NCBI RefSeq assembly: GCF_018223345.1 | Contig: NZ_CP073587.1 | Span: 3,098,001 to 3,162,000, forward strand | Direction of reading: 5' to 3' | Source: Shewanella yunxiaonensis | GTDB lineage: Bacteria; Pseudomonadota; Gammaproteobacteria; Enterobacterales; Shewanellaceae | DNA: 64,000 nt | Part shown: positions 27,795 through 37,361 of the stretch, in pieces | Layout of the letters: each line of letters opens with the position of its first letter | How positions within the stretch are numbered: position 1 is the first letter of the stretch | Notes under the pieces: model-generated | What the model was told of the DNA's origin: nothing | The model's input: only the letters and a program-made list of their open reading frames with translations | The model's database searches: none | Translations under genes and position numbers: made by a program

Positions 27795-28778
27795 TTAACG
27801 ATTGACGTCCACCAGCACCCGCCCCTGAACTTTTCCGGCCAACAAATCACTGGCGGTGGCAATGGCTTCGCGCAGGCCGATTTCACGGGTGTTGTGATCG
27901 AGCATGGTTCTCGGCAGCCATTGGGCTAACTGCTGCCAGGCGGCAATGCGTTCGGCCTTAGGGCGGGTAACGCTGTTAATGCCCAGCAGACTGACACCGC
28001 GCAAAATAAACGGCGCGACCGTTGCCGGAAAATCCATGCCCTGAGCCAGACCACAGGCAGCCACGGCACCATCTGCTTTGGTGGCGGCGCAGGCATTGGC
28101 CAGCGTATGACTCCCGACCGAGTCCACCACCGCCGCCCAGCGCTCCTTGGCTAAAGGTTTCCCCGGTTGGCTCAGTTCGCTGCGATCAATGATGGCGCTG
28201 GCACCTAAGGCTTGCAGCGCATCCGCCAGTTCAGGACGCCCGGTAGCTGCGACCACCAGATAACCTTTGGCAGCGAGCAAGGCAATGGCAAAAGTACCGA
28301 CACCACCGTTAGCACCAGTCACCAGCACTTCGCCTTTTTCGGGGGTCAACCCGTGTTTTTCCAATGCCATGATGCACAGCATGGCAGTGTATCCGGCAGT
28401 ACCAATCGCCATGGCATCTCGTGCCGAGAAAGCATCCGGCAGCGGGATCAGCCAGTCGCCATTAAGGCGGGCAAACTGTGCCAGGCCTCCCCAGTAATTT
28501 TCACCGACGCCCCAGCCGTTCAGCAGCACTTTGTCACCGGCCTGATAATCTGGATGAGCGCTTTCAATCACGGTGCCCGCGAGATCGATCCCCGGCACTA
28601 ACGGGAATTTACGCACCACCGGCCCTTTGCCGGTGATCGCCAGTCCGTCCTTGTAATTGAGCGTACTGTAAGCCACTTGAACCAACACGTTTTCGGGTGG
28701 CAATTGCTCGGCTGACAACTGCTGTAATTCACAGCGGTAACCTTGTTCATCTTTATTGATTATCAATGCGTTGAACAT
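27795..28778 (-). CDS. acuI: Acryloyl-CoA reductase / YhdH-type quinone oxidoreductase
   Basis: 327 residues of the medium-chain dehydrogenase family without the structural zinc site. The N-terminus is MFNALIINKDEQGY, followed by STLNYKDGLAITGKGPVVRKFPLVPGIDLAGTV and the NADPH loop VTGANGGVGTFAIALLA. AcuI reduces acryloyl-CoA to propionyl-CoA with NADPH and detoxifies acrylate. It lies just outside the accessory region, next to the IS481 element, and is intact. Confidence 0.88.
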   Translation of the reverse strand: MFNALIINKDEQGYRCELQQLSAEQLPPENVLVQVAYSTLNYKDGLAITGKGPVVRKFPLVPGIDLAGTVIESAHPDYQAGDKVLLNGWGVGENYWGGLAQFARLNGDWLIPLPDAFSARDAMAIGTAGYTAMLCIMALEKHGLTPEKGEVLVTGANGGVGTFAIALLAAKGYLVVAATGRPELADALQALGASAIIDRSELSQPGKPLAKERWAAVVDSVGSHTLANACAATKADGAVAACGLAQGMDFPATVAPFILRGVSLLGINSVTRPKAERIAAWQQLAQWLPRTMLDHNTREIGLREAIATASDLLAGKVQGRVLVDVNR

Positions 28779-28895
28779 CTAGAACTCCCTGATCCAGGCG
28801 GTAAATGTGTGCAGCAGTGTAACCAGATTTGCATGCAGAAATGAAGTTAGCGATTAGTCCCATCAATTGAAGCCATTGGGTACTAAGCGTTAAGG

Positions 28896-30094
28896 TGTAC
28901 TAGCTCAGACCTGATCTGACAGTTACCCATTTTTCTGGTGCCTCCGTCAGATTAGATTTGAGCTAAATTCTTTTCAGCCCAAATCGCTTTCCCATCAACG
29001 AGTGTCGCCATTGGTGTTCGGCCACAACACATTTTTCCCTGATGAGTCCGTTCATTGTTGTAATACGCCAGCCATTCGTCCAGATCTTTTTGCAGTTCCT
29101 CCATATTTCCGTAAAGCTTTTTACGAAACGTTACCTGATAAAACTCATTCAAAATCGTTTTATGGAAGCGTTCACAGATACCATTGGTTTGCGGATGACG
29201 CGCCTTAGTTTTGGTGTGCTCTATGTCGTTAATCGCTAGGTACAACTGATAGTCGTGTTGCTCTACTTTGCCACAGTATTCTGTTCCTCGGTCAGTCAAA
29301 ATACGCAGCATGGGTAATGCTTGAGCCTCAAAGAACGGCAGCACTCGGTCATTGAGCAAATCAGCCGAAGTGATAGGCGTTTTCGTTGTGTACAGCTTGG
29401 CAAATGCTACCTTGCTATAGGTATCAACGAAGGTCTGCTGATAGATGCGACCAACACCTTTAAGATTGCCGACATAGAACGTATCTTGCGAGCCCAAATA
29501 GCCTGGATGGAAGGTTTCAATTTCACCACAAGCTTCATCATCCTGTTGCTTGCGTTCCAGCGCTGCGACCTGCGCATCTGACAAGATAATACCTTCTTGC
29601 TCGACCTTGGCTTCCAAAGCCTTTAAGCGCTTTTTGAAGTTCTCTAAATCGTGCCGCAGCCAGATAGAACGAACACCACTCGCCGACACAAATACGCCTG
29701 TTTTGCGCAGTTCATTACTGGTGCGTGATTGGCCGTGGGCAGGAAATGCTATCGCATGTGCGATGACGGCTTGTTCGGTTGCATCATCGACACGGTTCTT
29801 AAGGTTAGGCGCTCTTCTGGACTGATTGATAAGCGATTCAACACCACCACTTTCAACCAATTCCTGGTAGCGATAGAAGGTGTCTCGAGATACGCCCATC
29901 ACCTTACAGGCCTTAGAAACGTTTCCCAGTTCTGCTGCGAGATTGAGTAAACCCGCTTTGTGTTTGATAATCGGATTGTTAGTATGAAGCATGAGAGTTG
30001 CCTTATGTTTTGATTTAAGATTCGACACCTTTATCAAAACGGGTAACTCTCATCTTTTCAAGATGATGTGTCAGATCTAGTCTGGACTAATACA
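28896..30094. mobile_element. IS481-family insertion sequence, complete
   Basis: 1199 bp. The imperfect inverted ends begin TGTACTAGCTCAGACCTGAT and TGTATTAGTCCAGACTAGAT (right end on the minus strand), with about 21 of 28 matches. It is flanked by the exact 7-bp direct repeat GTTAAGG (28889-28895 and 30095-30101). It carries one transposase on the minus strand. Confidence 0.92.
28952..29992 (-). CDS. IS481-family transposase
   Basis: 346 residues from the ATG at 29992 (MLHTNNPIIKHKAGLLNL). An N-terminal helix-turn-helix (NVSKACKVMGVSRDTFYRY) is followed by an integrase-type catalytic domain with QTFVDTYSKVAFAKLY, ILTDRGTEYCG and HPQTNGICERFHKTILNEFY. All three acidic residues are present and the frame is intact. 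Confidence 0.93.
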   Translation of the reverse strand: MLHTNNPIIKHKAGLLNLAAELGNVSKACKVMGVSRDTFYRYQELVESGGVESLINQSRRAPNLKNRVDDATEQAVIAHAIAFPAHGQSRTSNELRKTGVFVSASGVRSIWLRHDLENFKKRLKALEAKVEQEGIILSDAQVAALERKQQDDEACGEIETFHPGYLGSQDTFYVGNLKGVGRIYQQTFVDTYSKVAFAKLYTTKTPITSADLLNDRVLPFFEAQALPMLRILTDRGTEYCGKVEQHDYQLYLAINDIEHTKTKARHPQTNGICERFHKTILNEFYQVTFRKKLYGNMEELQKDLDEWLAYYNNERTHQGKMCCGRTPMATLVDGKAIWAEKNLAQI

Positions 30095-30215
30095 GTTAAG
30101 GACTATCACCACAGCAAGCACCGGTGACTAGGAGTGCAAGGGGGCTCAATGAGCTGCGATGATTGGATAGAGGCATTAGGCCAAGCATGCCAGCAGAATT
30201 GAGCAATCGCGAACC

Positions 30216-30246
30216 CAAAAATAATCCGGTGAGGTCACCGGATTAT
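30216..30246 (-). terminator. Terminator of poxB
   Basis: Perfect 12-bp inverted repeat ATAATCCGGTGA / TCACCGGATTAT (30221-30232 and 30235-30246). On the minus strand it is followed by TTTTT, 40 bases after the poxB stop. The space back to the IS at 30094 has no gene. Confidence 0.85.
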
Positions 30247-30285
30247 CTACGTTGTCGTTAACTGAGTGGGACAGGCAATAAGCGC

Positions 30286-32010
30286 CTAACGGAACCAGTT
30301 GGTCTTACTCAATTCGACAATTTCATCGCCACGGCCGTTGATGATGGCTTTCATCATATACAGGCTAAAGCCCTTGGCGTGTTCAAACTTGATTTGTGGT
30401 GGCATTGCCAGTTCCTGCTTGGCGGTATCTACTTCGACCACTACCGGGCCTTCATCATCAAACGCATCCCGCAGCGCCTGTGGCAAGGCTTGCGGATCGG
30501 TCACATGAATGCCGCGCACACCACACGCTTCCGCAATGGCTGCAAAACTTGGGTTTTGCAGATCGGTATCGTGTGACAGATAACCACCAGCCTTCATTTC
30601 CATCGCCACAAAGCCCAGAGAACGGTTATTGAACACCACCACTTTGATCGGCAGTTTAAGCTGGCGCAGAGATAACAGGTCGCCCATCAGCATTGAGAAA
30701 CCACCGTCACCACACATGGCGATCACTTGCCGCTGGCGATTTTCCGCCTGAGCCCCCATCGCCTGTGATAAAGCATTCGCCATAGAGCCGTGGTTAAACG
30801 AACCAATCAGGCGCCGTTTACCATTCATCTGCAAATACCGCGCAGCCCAGACTGTCGGGGTACCAACATCGGCGGTAAACACCGCATCTTCGGCAGCGGT
30901 TTCACTGATCAACCGTGCCAGATATTGTGGGTGGATCAGGTTGTGAGAAGTTTTCCCATTGGCCAGATCATCCAGATCTTTACGCGCGTCATGGTAGTTT
31001 TTCAGGCACTGATCCAGATGGCTACGTGAGCGGCCTTCGTCAATCAATGGCACCAATTCTTTCAATGTGTTTTTGACATCTCCCAGGACGCCAAAATCAA
31101 TCTGGCAATGACGACCGAGTGACGCAGGATTGTTGTCCACCTGCAGAATGGTGGCTTTTTCCGGATAGAACGCCCGATAGGGGAAACTGGTGCCTAACAA
31201 CAGCACCGTATCCGCCTGCCGCATCGCGTGATAACCGGAGGCAAAACCAATCAGACCGGTCATGCCGACATCGTAAGGATTGTCATATTCCAGATATTCT
31301 TTGCCGCGCAGCGCGTGAACAATAGGTGCCTGCAGTTTGGCTGCCAGCGCCACCACTTCATCGTGCGCTTCGGCACAACCGGCACCGCACAGCAGTGTGA
31401 TGTTATTGCTGCTATTCAGCTTCTGCGCCAGCGTTTCAATGTCTGCTACGGCAGGTGTATAGGTGGCCGGCTTTGGCAGACTCCATTTAGGATTGACACC
31501 TTCCGGCATCGGCTTCAAAGCGACATCGCCCGGCAGCACGATCACCGCCACATCACGATGCAATATGGCCTGGCGCATAGCAGTCTCAAGAATGTATGGC
31601 ATCTGCTCTGGATTGGAGACTAATTCACAGAACACACTACATTCTTTAAATAATTCCTGAGGATGGGTTTCCTGAAAATAGTTAGTGCCGATTTCAGCCG
31701 ATGGAATATGAGCAGCTATCGCCAATACCGGCACGCGGTTGCGGTGACAGTCAAACAAGCCGTTGATCAAGTGCATATTGCCGGGACCACAGGAGCCCGC
31801 ACACACTGACAATTCCCCGGAGATACTGGCCTCGGCGCCCGCAGCAAATGCCGCGGTTTCTTCATGCCGAGTCCCCAGCCACTCGATAGTACCGATTTTT
31901 CGTAGACTGTCGCTGATACCATTCAGAGAGTCACCGGTGACGCCCCACATCCGTTTAACACCCGCTTTGCTAAGAGTATCTGCAATGAAATACGCAATGC
32001 TTTGCCCCAT
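30286..32010 (-). CDS. poxB: Pyruvate dehydrogenase (quinone) / pyruvate oxidase
   Basis: 574 residues from the ATG at 32010 ([28 protein letters not shown]). This ThDP and FAD enzyme decarboxylates pyruvate to acetate and CO2 and passes electrons to ubiquinone. Landmarks are the ThDP glutamate in [13 protein letters not shown], the ThDP-Mg motif [31 protein letters not shown], and the C-terminal region [18 protein letters not shown], which resembles the membrane-binding tail of E. coli PoxB. An upstream GTG start five codons earlier is less likely. Confidence 0.92.
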   Translation of the reverse strand: MGQSIAYFIADTLSKAGVKRMWGVTGDSLNGISDSLRKIGTIEWLGTRHEETAAFAAGAEASISGELSVCAGSCGPGNMHLINGLFDCHRNRVPVLAIAAHIPSAEIGTNYFQETHPQELFKECSVFCELVSNPEQMPYILETAMRQAILHRDVAVIVLPGDVALKPMPEGVNPKWSLPKPATYTPAVADIETLAQKLNSSNNITLLCGAGCAEAHDEVVALAAKLQAPIVHALRGKEYLEYDNPYDVGMTGLIGFASGYHAMRQADTVLLLGTSFPYRAFYPEKATILQVDNNPASLGRHCQIDFGVLGDVKNTLKELVPLIDEGRSRSHLDQCLKNYHDARKDLDDLANGKTSHNLIHPQYLARLISETAAEDAVFTADVGTPTVWAARYLQMNGKRRLIGSFNHGSMANALSQAMGAQAENRQRQVIAMCGDGGFSMLMGDLLSLRQLKLPIKVVVFNNRSLGFVAMEMKAGGYLSHDTDLQNPSFAAIAEACGVRGIHVTDPQALPQALRDAFDDEGPVVVEVDTAKQELAMPPQIKFEHAKGFSLYMMKAIINGRGDEIVELSKTNWFR

Positions 32011-32205
32011 AACGATATACTCCACTATTTAATATCACTAAAAACAGATTTTTAATTCAGTGATTCATTGTTTAATAGATGAATAGATTAAAATTCTCTT
32101 ACCACACACATCATCCTCTCGTTAAAAAGTGTGCGCAAGATCAAATTTATGGGTTCGTTAGGGTAAGTTTTTATATCGATATAGCGTTGAATTCTATTCA
32201 GGCAT

Positions 32206-32231
32206 AAAAAAGGCCCTTCAAATGAAGGGCC
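32206..32231 (-). terminator. Terminator of the YitT-family gene
   Basis: 8-bp stem GGCCCTTC / GAAGGGCC (32212-32219 and 32224-32231) with a four-base loop, followed on the minus strand by six T. It separates this gene from poxB downstream; 32011-32205 otherwise holds only the poxB upstream region. Confidence 0.88.
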
Positions 32232-32266
32232 GGAATGAACTTCTCAAAGATTGAGAAACTCAGGGT

Positions 32267-32881
32267 TCAGAGTCCGCTGTAACGACCAGGTTTATGGTTA
32301 ACAGCGAGAACAAAATTTGTCACAACGGCACCGAATACCGACAGTGCCAGCAGCCATGGGCTGATGATAAAGAACGAGGCAATCACGATTGAAGAATCCA
32401 ATACCATCTGAAATTTGCCCGCGCGGATATTGAATTTATCCTGCAAATACAAGGCTAAGATATTGAAACCACCAAGGCTCGATTTATGTCTGAACATAAT
32501 CAACATGCCTGCGCCCAACAACAATCCACCAATAACTGATGAATAGAACACGTTCACTTTGGAGAAGCCAAGTACCATCTCCATGTGATCACTCATGACC
32601 GACACAACGACGATGGAGACAAAAGTCTTGATGGTAAAAGCTTTACCCATCCGGCTCCATGCCAACCAGAAAAACGGCACGTTGAGTAACACAAACCACT
32701 GTCCAAATGTCAGTGGTGACAGGTGGGTTAATAATAGGGATAACCCCGCAGTACCACCTGTAAGTAAACCGGCCTGACGTAGAAAAAACACGCCCAGCGA
32801 TACAAAACAGCTGCCGATAAAAATGGCAGAAATATCCTCGAGCAAGGAATGTCCCTGCTTGGGAGTTTGTATAGTTTCCAT
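32267..32881 (-). CDS. YitT-family membrane protein
   Basis: 204 residues with five to six hydrophobic segments (about 15-35, 40-60, 66-80, 86-100, 112-130, 160-195). The family pattern GLLTGGTAGLSLLL appears near the N-terminus and HKSSLGGFNILALYLQDKFNIRAGKFQMVLD in the middle. The YitT family (DUF161) is of unknown transport function. Single gene with its own terminator. Confidence 0.85.
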   Translation of the reverse strand: METIQTPKQGHSLLEDISAIFIGSCFVSLGVFFLRQAGLLTGGTAGLSLLLTHLSPLTFGQWFVLLNVPFFWLAWSRMGKAFTIKTFVSIVVVSVMSDHMEMVLGFSKVNVFYSSVIGGLLLGAGMLIMFRHKSSLGGFNILALYLQDKFNIRAGKFQMVLDSSIVIASFFIISPWLLALSVFGAVVTNFVLAVNHKPGRYSGL

Positions 32882-33372
32882 GAAAACACCGTTATTATAA
32901 TGATTAAAATTGCACTAGAAGTGCCATTTTAGTCACCACTTTGCATAAAAAGATAGCGTCAGAATAAATCTGGCATCCGCGGTAGTGGCAAAATTATTGA
33001 ACACGTTTGTAACATTCTGGTGCAATCAAAGAAAGTACGTTTTTGAGAACAATGAATTCTAAAATGTAGCAAATATCGTCTACAGCCATTGATTTAACTT
33101 ATATTTACAGATAAACAATATAGTAAATTTATGGTTGATTGCAGCAAATTTCTGCAGCTAACAACGTTAACACAGTGGTGATTTCTACCAATTTTACACA
33201 TTCGCTAAAGTTCACCCTGCCTTTTTCATCTATCTGCATAAGTGCCAGGTATCATCCCACCAAAATATTTAACAGTTAAGAAACATTAGTGTCATCTAAA
33301 TCTTCCAAAATCGGTGCTGACCGGACAGATTGCCGGCACAAAATCACTACAGGAAATCACGCGAGGATAGCA
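32882..33372. other. Intergenic region, AT-rich, divergent promoters
   Basis: 491 bases between the minus-strand YitT gene and the plus-strand phosphatase gene. No gene is supported. Frames starting upstream of 33373 only extend the phosphatase without a ribosome binding site. Promoters for both genes should lie here, but no strong operator could be picked out. Confidence 0.6.
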
Positions 33373-34896
33373 ATGAAAACCCGACCACAGGTTCTGACCG
33401 TGTTGGCTGCAGCGATGGCAAGTGCGTTTGTTTGCCACACCGCAAATGCCACCGTTTTGCCGACTTCTCAGACACAAAGCAGTTGGTTCACCGCAGGCGC
33501 TGACGCAGTAGCCGCCAAGGTTGCCGAAGTTCGTAACACAGGCACCGCCAAAAACATTATTTTCTTTGTCGGTGACGGTATGGGAGTTTCCACGCTGACT
33601 GCTGCCCGCATCTATCAAGGGCAAATGGCAGGGCATACCGGTGAAGAAAATCGCCTGAGCTTTGAGAGCTTTCCATACAGTGCACTCTCAAAAACTTATT
33701 CCGTGAATCAGCAAACGCCGGATTCAGCGCCGACCATGACTGCGATGATCACCGGCGTAAAAACCGAAGATGGCATGCTGTCGGTTTCATCAGACTCTAT
33801 TCGCGGTAACTGCCTTTCCAGCAAAGGTAATGAACTGAAAACGGCACTGGAATTAGCAGAAGATCTGGGGAAATCCACCGGCGTTATCTCCACCGCCCGT
33901 ATCACTCACGCCACCCCGGCCGCTACTTATGCGCATACACCAGAGCGTGACTGGGAGGCCGATACCAATCTGACCAAAGAAGCTGTCGCCAATGGCTGTC
34001 ACGACATCGCTTACCAACTGGTGATGGATGCACCGGGAGACGGTCTGGAAGTCGCACTGGGTGGCGGCCGCAGTTATTTTCTGCCTAATACAGTGACCGA
34101 TGGCGAAGGCGCCAAAGGTCGCCGCGCCGATGGTAACGATCTGACTGCCGCCTGGAGTGAAAAATTCTCTAATGCGGTCTATGTCTGGAATAAAGAAGCG
34201 TTTGATGCGGTTGATACCAGTACCACGGACCATCTGCTTGGATTGTTTGAAGCTTCTCATATGCAGTATGAAGCGGATCGTGCCGACGATGTGGCTGGCG
34301 AACCGTCATTGGCCGAAATGACCAGCAAAGCCATCGATATTTTGGCGAAAAACGACAAGGGCTATTTCCTGATGGTAGAAGGTGGCCGTATTGACCACGC
34401 CCACCACGCTGGCAATGCTGCTCGCGCCCTGGAAGATACGGTTGCGTTGTCTGATGCTGTGCAGGCGGCAATGGATAAAGTCGATTTACAGAACACCCTG
34501 ATTATTGTCTCGGCTGACCACAGCCACACCTTTACCATTGCCGGTTATCCGGCCCGCGGCAATCCTATTCTCGGACTGGTGCATGAGCCGAATGATGAAA
34601 CCATCAGCACTGCGCCTTCGCTGGCGGCTGACGGTCTGCCTTATACCACACTCGGTTATGCCAATGGTCCGGGGGCCAAACAAGGCGCGCGTGAAGACCT
34701 CACCGCCGTAGATACCACGGATGTGGAATTTATGCAGCAAGCACAAGTGCCGCTGAGCAGCGAAACCCACGCCGCGGAAGATGTGGCCATTTACGCCACC
34801 GGTCCGGGGGCCTGGCTATTCCAGGGCAACGTTGAACAGAACGTCATTTTCCATGTCATGAACCAGGCGGGCGCTCTGGGTGGCAGCAAGTACTGA
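33373..34896 (+). CDS. Alkaline phosphatase, exported
   Basis: 507 residues from the ATG at 33373, with GAGG upstream; the longer frame is not used. The signal peptide ends in ANA. Catalytic landmarks are a metal-binding Asp in FFVGDGMGVSTLTAARIY, the nucleophile Ser in QTPDSAPTMTAMITGVKT, VEGGRIDHAHHAGNAA, SADHSHTF, and the late metal His in SSETHAAEDVAIYA. It hydrolyses phosphate monoesters in the periplasm. A closely similar paralogue starts 17 bases downstream, so the pair is a tandem duplication and operon. Confidence 0.93.
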   Translation: MKTRPQVLTVLAAAMASAFVCHTANATVLPTSQTQSSWFTAGADAVAAKVAEVRNTGTAKNIIFFVGDGMGVSTLTAARIYQGQMAGHTGEENRLSFESFPYSALSKTYSVNQQTPDSAPTMTAMITGVKTEDGMLSVSSDSIRGNCLSSKGNELKTALELAEDLGKSTGVISTARITHATPAATYAHTPERDWEADTNLTKEAVANGCHDIAYQLVMDAPGDGLEVALGGGRSYFLPNTVTDGEGAKGRRADGNDLTAAWSEKFSNAVYVWNKEAFDAVDTSTTDHLLGLFEASHMQYEADRADDVAGEPSLAEMTSKAIDILAKNDKGYFLMVEGGRIDHAHHAGNAARALEDTVALSDAVQAAMDKVDLQNTLIIVSADHSHTFTIAGYPARGNPILGLVHEPNDETISTAPSLAADGLPYTTLGYANGPGAKQGAREDLTAVDTTDVEFMQQAQVPLSSETHAAEDVAIYATGPGAWLFQGNVEQNVIFHVMNQAGALGGSKY

Positions 34897-34912
34897 TTTG
34901 AGGGATGCAAAA

Positions 34913-36544
34913 ATGAAATTGAAAGCAATTGTACTGGCCATGATGACCCTGTCTGCACTGACATTAGCGGGTTGTGGCAGCGATGGTGAAAAAGGGGCAA
35001 CTGGAGCAACAGGTGCTACCGGCGCCGATGGCAGTAATGGACAAGATGGTACTGATGGTCGTGATTATACCGCCGCCAACGAGTGGTTTATGGCGGGGCA
35101 GGATGCAGTCACTAAAGCCAGCGGCAACAGCATCAGTGACTCGGCTGGCAAAGCTAAAAACATCATCCTATTTGTGGGCGATGGTATGGGAATTTCTACG
35201 CTCACCGCCGCCCGTATCTATCAGGGCCAGCAGCAAGGCAAAAGCGGTGAAGAAAACCGCCTCAGCTTTGAAACCTTTCCCTATTCCGGACTGGTGAAAA
35301 CCTACTCTGCCAACCAGCAGACACCGGATTCCGCGCCAACCATGACGGCGATTGTCACCGGTGTCAAAACCAAAGATGGCATTATTTCAGTATCGGATGC
35401 CGCAGTGCGTGATCAGTGCAGTACCAGCACTGGCCATGAGGTGATGACCGCCCTGGAGCTAGCAGAAATTGCCGGCATGAGTACCGGGATCATTTCTACC
35501 GCACGCCTGACCCATGCGACACCGGCAGCGACCTACGCCCATTCAGTCGAGCGTAACTGGGAAGCTGACAGCGATATGCCGCAAGCGGCGTTGGATGCCG
35601 GCTGTAAGGATATCGCCTCACAACTGATTGATTTCCCTTATGGTGATGGTCCGGAAGTCGCGATGGGGGGCGGCCGTACCTACTTTATGCCGAATACCGA
35701 AACTGATCCTGAATATGGTCGGGCCGGTCGTCGCAATGATGGTCGGGATCTCACCACAGAGTGGACCAGCAAATACAGTGACGGCGCTTATGTGTGGAAT
35801 CGTGCCCAGTTTATGAGTGTCGATACCAACAGTGTTAAACATCTGCTCGGTCTGTTTGAAAACAGCCATATGCAGTATGAAGCAGACCGGGTCAACGGTG
35901 ATGGTGCCGGGGAGCCATCGCTGGCCGAAATGACCAGCCGCGCACTGGATATGCTGAAGCAAAACGACAGCGGCTATTTTCTGATGGTGGAAGGCGGCCG
36001 TATCGACCATGCGCACCATGCGGGTAACGCTGCGCGGGCGCTGGAAGACACGGTGGCATTGTCTGACGCGGTGCGCGTTGCCATCGAAAAAGCCGACAAA
36101 GACACGCTGATCCTGGTGACTGCAGACCACAGCCATGTGTTCACCATTGCCGGATATCCCGTGCGTGGTAATCCGATTCTCGGTCTGGTACGCGGTGTCG
36201 ATGCGAGTGGTGCTGCCGCGACAACCTACAGTACCGACAGCAACGGCATGCCATACACCACCTTAGGTTACGCCAATGGTCCTGGCTTTGGCTTCGGTAG
36301 CGCCGCGGTCAATACTGACAGCAACCGCCCCGATCTGAACCTGTATGCAGTGACCGACGTTGATTACCGTCAGGAAGCCACGGTGCCACTGGGCAGTGAA
36401 ACTCATGCGGGTGAAGATGTCGCCGTCTATGCCAAAGGGCCAGGCGCGCAACTGGTCACCGGTTCAGTGGAACAGAACATGTTATTCCATGTGATGAACT
36501 ATGCCGCCAATCTGGTGGGTCGTGCAGAAGCGGCACAAAACTAA
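34913..36544 (+). CDS. Alkaline phosphatase lipoprotein with collagen-like linker
   Basis: 543 residues. The signal has lipobox LTLAGC (lipidated C21). Residues about 25-49 are eight Gly-X-Y triplets (GEKGATGATG and on), a collagen-like spacer. The full phosphatase domain follows, with FVGDGMGISTLTAARIY, QTPDSAPTMTAIVTGVKT, VEGGRIDHAHHAGNAA, TADHSHVF and GSETHAGEDVAVYA. It is very similar to the upstream gene apart from the anchor and spacer, so the copies probably differ in location: free periplasmic against membrane-tethered. The ATG at 34913 follows GAGGG. Confidence 0.93.
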   Translation: MKLKAIVLAMMTLSALTLAGCGSDGEKGATGATGATGADGSNGQDGTDGRDYTAANEWFMAGQDAVTKASGNSISDSAGKAKNIILFVGDGMGISTLTAARIYQGQQQGKSGEENRLSFETFPYSGLVKTYSANQQTPDSAPTMTAIVTGVKTKDGIISVSDAAVRDQCSTSTGHEVMTALELAEIAGMSTGIISTARLTHATPAATYAHSVERNWEADSDMPQAALDAGCKDIASQLIDFPYGDGPEVAMGGGRTYFMPNTETDPEYGRAGRRNDGRDLTTEWTSKYSDGAYVWNRAQFMSVDTNSVKHLLGLFENSHMQYEADRVNGDGAGEPSLAEMTSRALDMLKQNDSGYFLMVEGGRIDHAHHAGNAARALEDTVALSDAVRVAIEKADKDTLILVTADHSHVFTIAGYPVRGNPILGLVRGVDASGAAATTYSTDSNGMPYTTLGYANGPGFGFGSAAVNTDSNRPDLNLYAVTDVDYRQEATVPLGSETHAGEDVAVYAKGPGAQLVTGSVEQNMLFHVMNYAANLVGRAEAAQN

Positions 36545-36559
36545 TGCCCTGCCCTTGCA

Positions 36560-36590
36560 GGAACAGCTACCTCACGTAGCTGTTCCTTTT
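36560..36590 (+). terminator. Terminator or attenuator after the phosphatase pair
   Basis: 11-bp stem GGAACAGCTAC / GTAGCTGTTCC (36560-36570 and 36576-36586) with a five-base loop followed by TTTT. It lies 16 bases after the stop and 20 bases before the next gene on the same strand. Confidence 0.85.
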
Positions 36591-36606
36591 CGATTGGAGT
36601 TATTCG

Positions 36607-37308
36607 ATGAAAATTCTACCAATGCTGCTGCTCCTGTGTCCCGCTCTCGTCAGTGCGACTGAGTTCTGTCCCGATGCCCGCCCAACGGACGCCTGGGGCG
36701 TCAGTTACCAACTCAGTGGCGACAAGCAGGGAACCTTGCTGTTATTGCGTCAGCAAGCGCAAACGGCTTTTTACAATCCACAAAACCAAATCGCCGAATG
36801 GTGGCGCTTTGATAATCCGAAACATCCGCAATTCAGCCGGGTATTTGGTGAAGCTAAGCGCCGCATCGATTACTACGCTGGCGATTTACGCACTCTGGGC
36901 GTACGGGTGTCTCAGGCCGAAATCGAGAGCTTTACTTCAGAACATCTGCGACAGGTGCTGACCAAGGTGCCCCAATCGAGCTGTACCACTGCCGAAGCCT
37001 ACGAAGGTGAATATCAGCAGGTACATTATCAGCTGTTATGGAGTACCACTTTAGGTCTGCCTTTAGTGCTGGAAACCGAGGTCGGGGGCAAAGTCAGCCG
37101 CTGGCAAGCACAGCAACTGCTCACCAATGACACCGTGAAACAACAACTGCAGCAATGGCAGCGCTATCAACGCACTGATTTCGCAGACGTGGGTGACAAC
37201 GACCAAGACCCATTTCTGGCAAAAATGATCAATCAGGGGTTTGTTGAACACAGTGAACATGCGGCATATGACAGTCATGGCCATCCACTGGGCAATCATG
37301 GCCATTAA
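36607..37308 (+). CDS. Exported protein with His-rich tail, hypothetical
   Basis: 233 residues. Signal peptide MKILPMLLLLCPALVSA. The mature part has one Cys near the start (EFCPD) and one at about 124 (SSCTTAEAY), and reads AWGVSYQLSGDKQGTLLLLR, then WWRFDNPKHPQFSRVF. The last 20 residues are rich in His (EHSEHAAYDSHGHPLGNHGH), a possible Zn or Cu site that would suit the metal need of the neighbouring phosphatases. No named family recognised. GGAG lies 9 bases before the ATG. Confidence 0.75.
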   Translation: MKILPMLLLLCPALVSATEFCPDARPTDAWGVSYQLSGDKQGTLLLLRQQAQTAFYNPQNQIAEWWRFDNPKHPQFSRVFGEAKRRIDYYAGDLRTLGVRVSQAEIESFTSEHLRQVLTKVPQSSCTTAEAYEGEYQQVHYQLLWSTTLGLPLVLETEVGGKVSRWQAQQLLTNDTVKQQLQQWQRYQRTDFADVGDNDQDPFLAKMINQGFVEHSEHAAYDSHGHPLGNHGH

Positions 37309-37320
37309 GCGCCAACAGGT

Positions 37321-37344
37321 AAAAGCCGATGTCTACACATCGGC
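37321..37344 (-). terminator. Terminator between the His-tailed gene and the TonB receptor
   Basis: 8-bp stem GCCGATGT / ACATCGGC (37325-37332 and 37337-37344). On the minus strand it is followed by TTTT, 18 bases beyond the receptor stop; on the plus strand only a weak T tract follows. Confidence 0.7.
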
Positions 37345-37361
37345 GTTTACTCTATGCAGAC

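Noticed and set aside
33270-33310. Possible PhoB box before the phosphatase genes (GTGTCATCTAAATCTTCC)
   Set aside because: Only the first heptamer fits the CTGTCAT half; the second does not. Pho control is plausible but not supported here.
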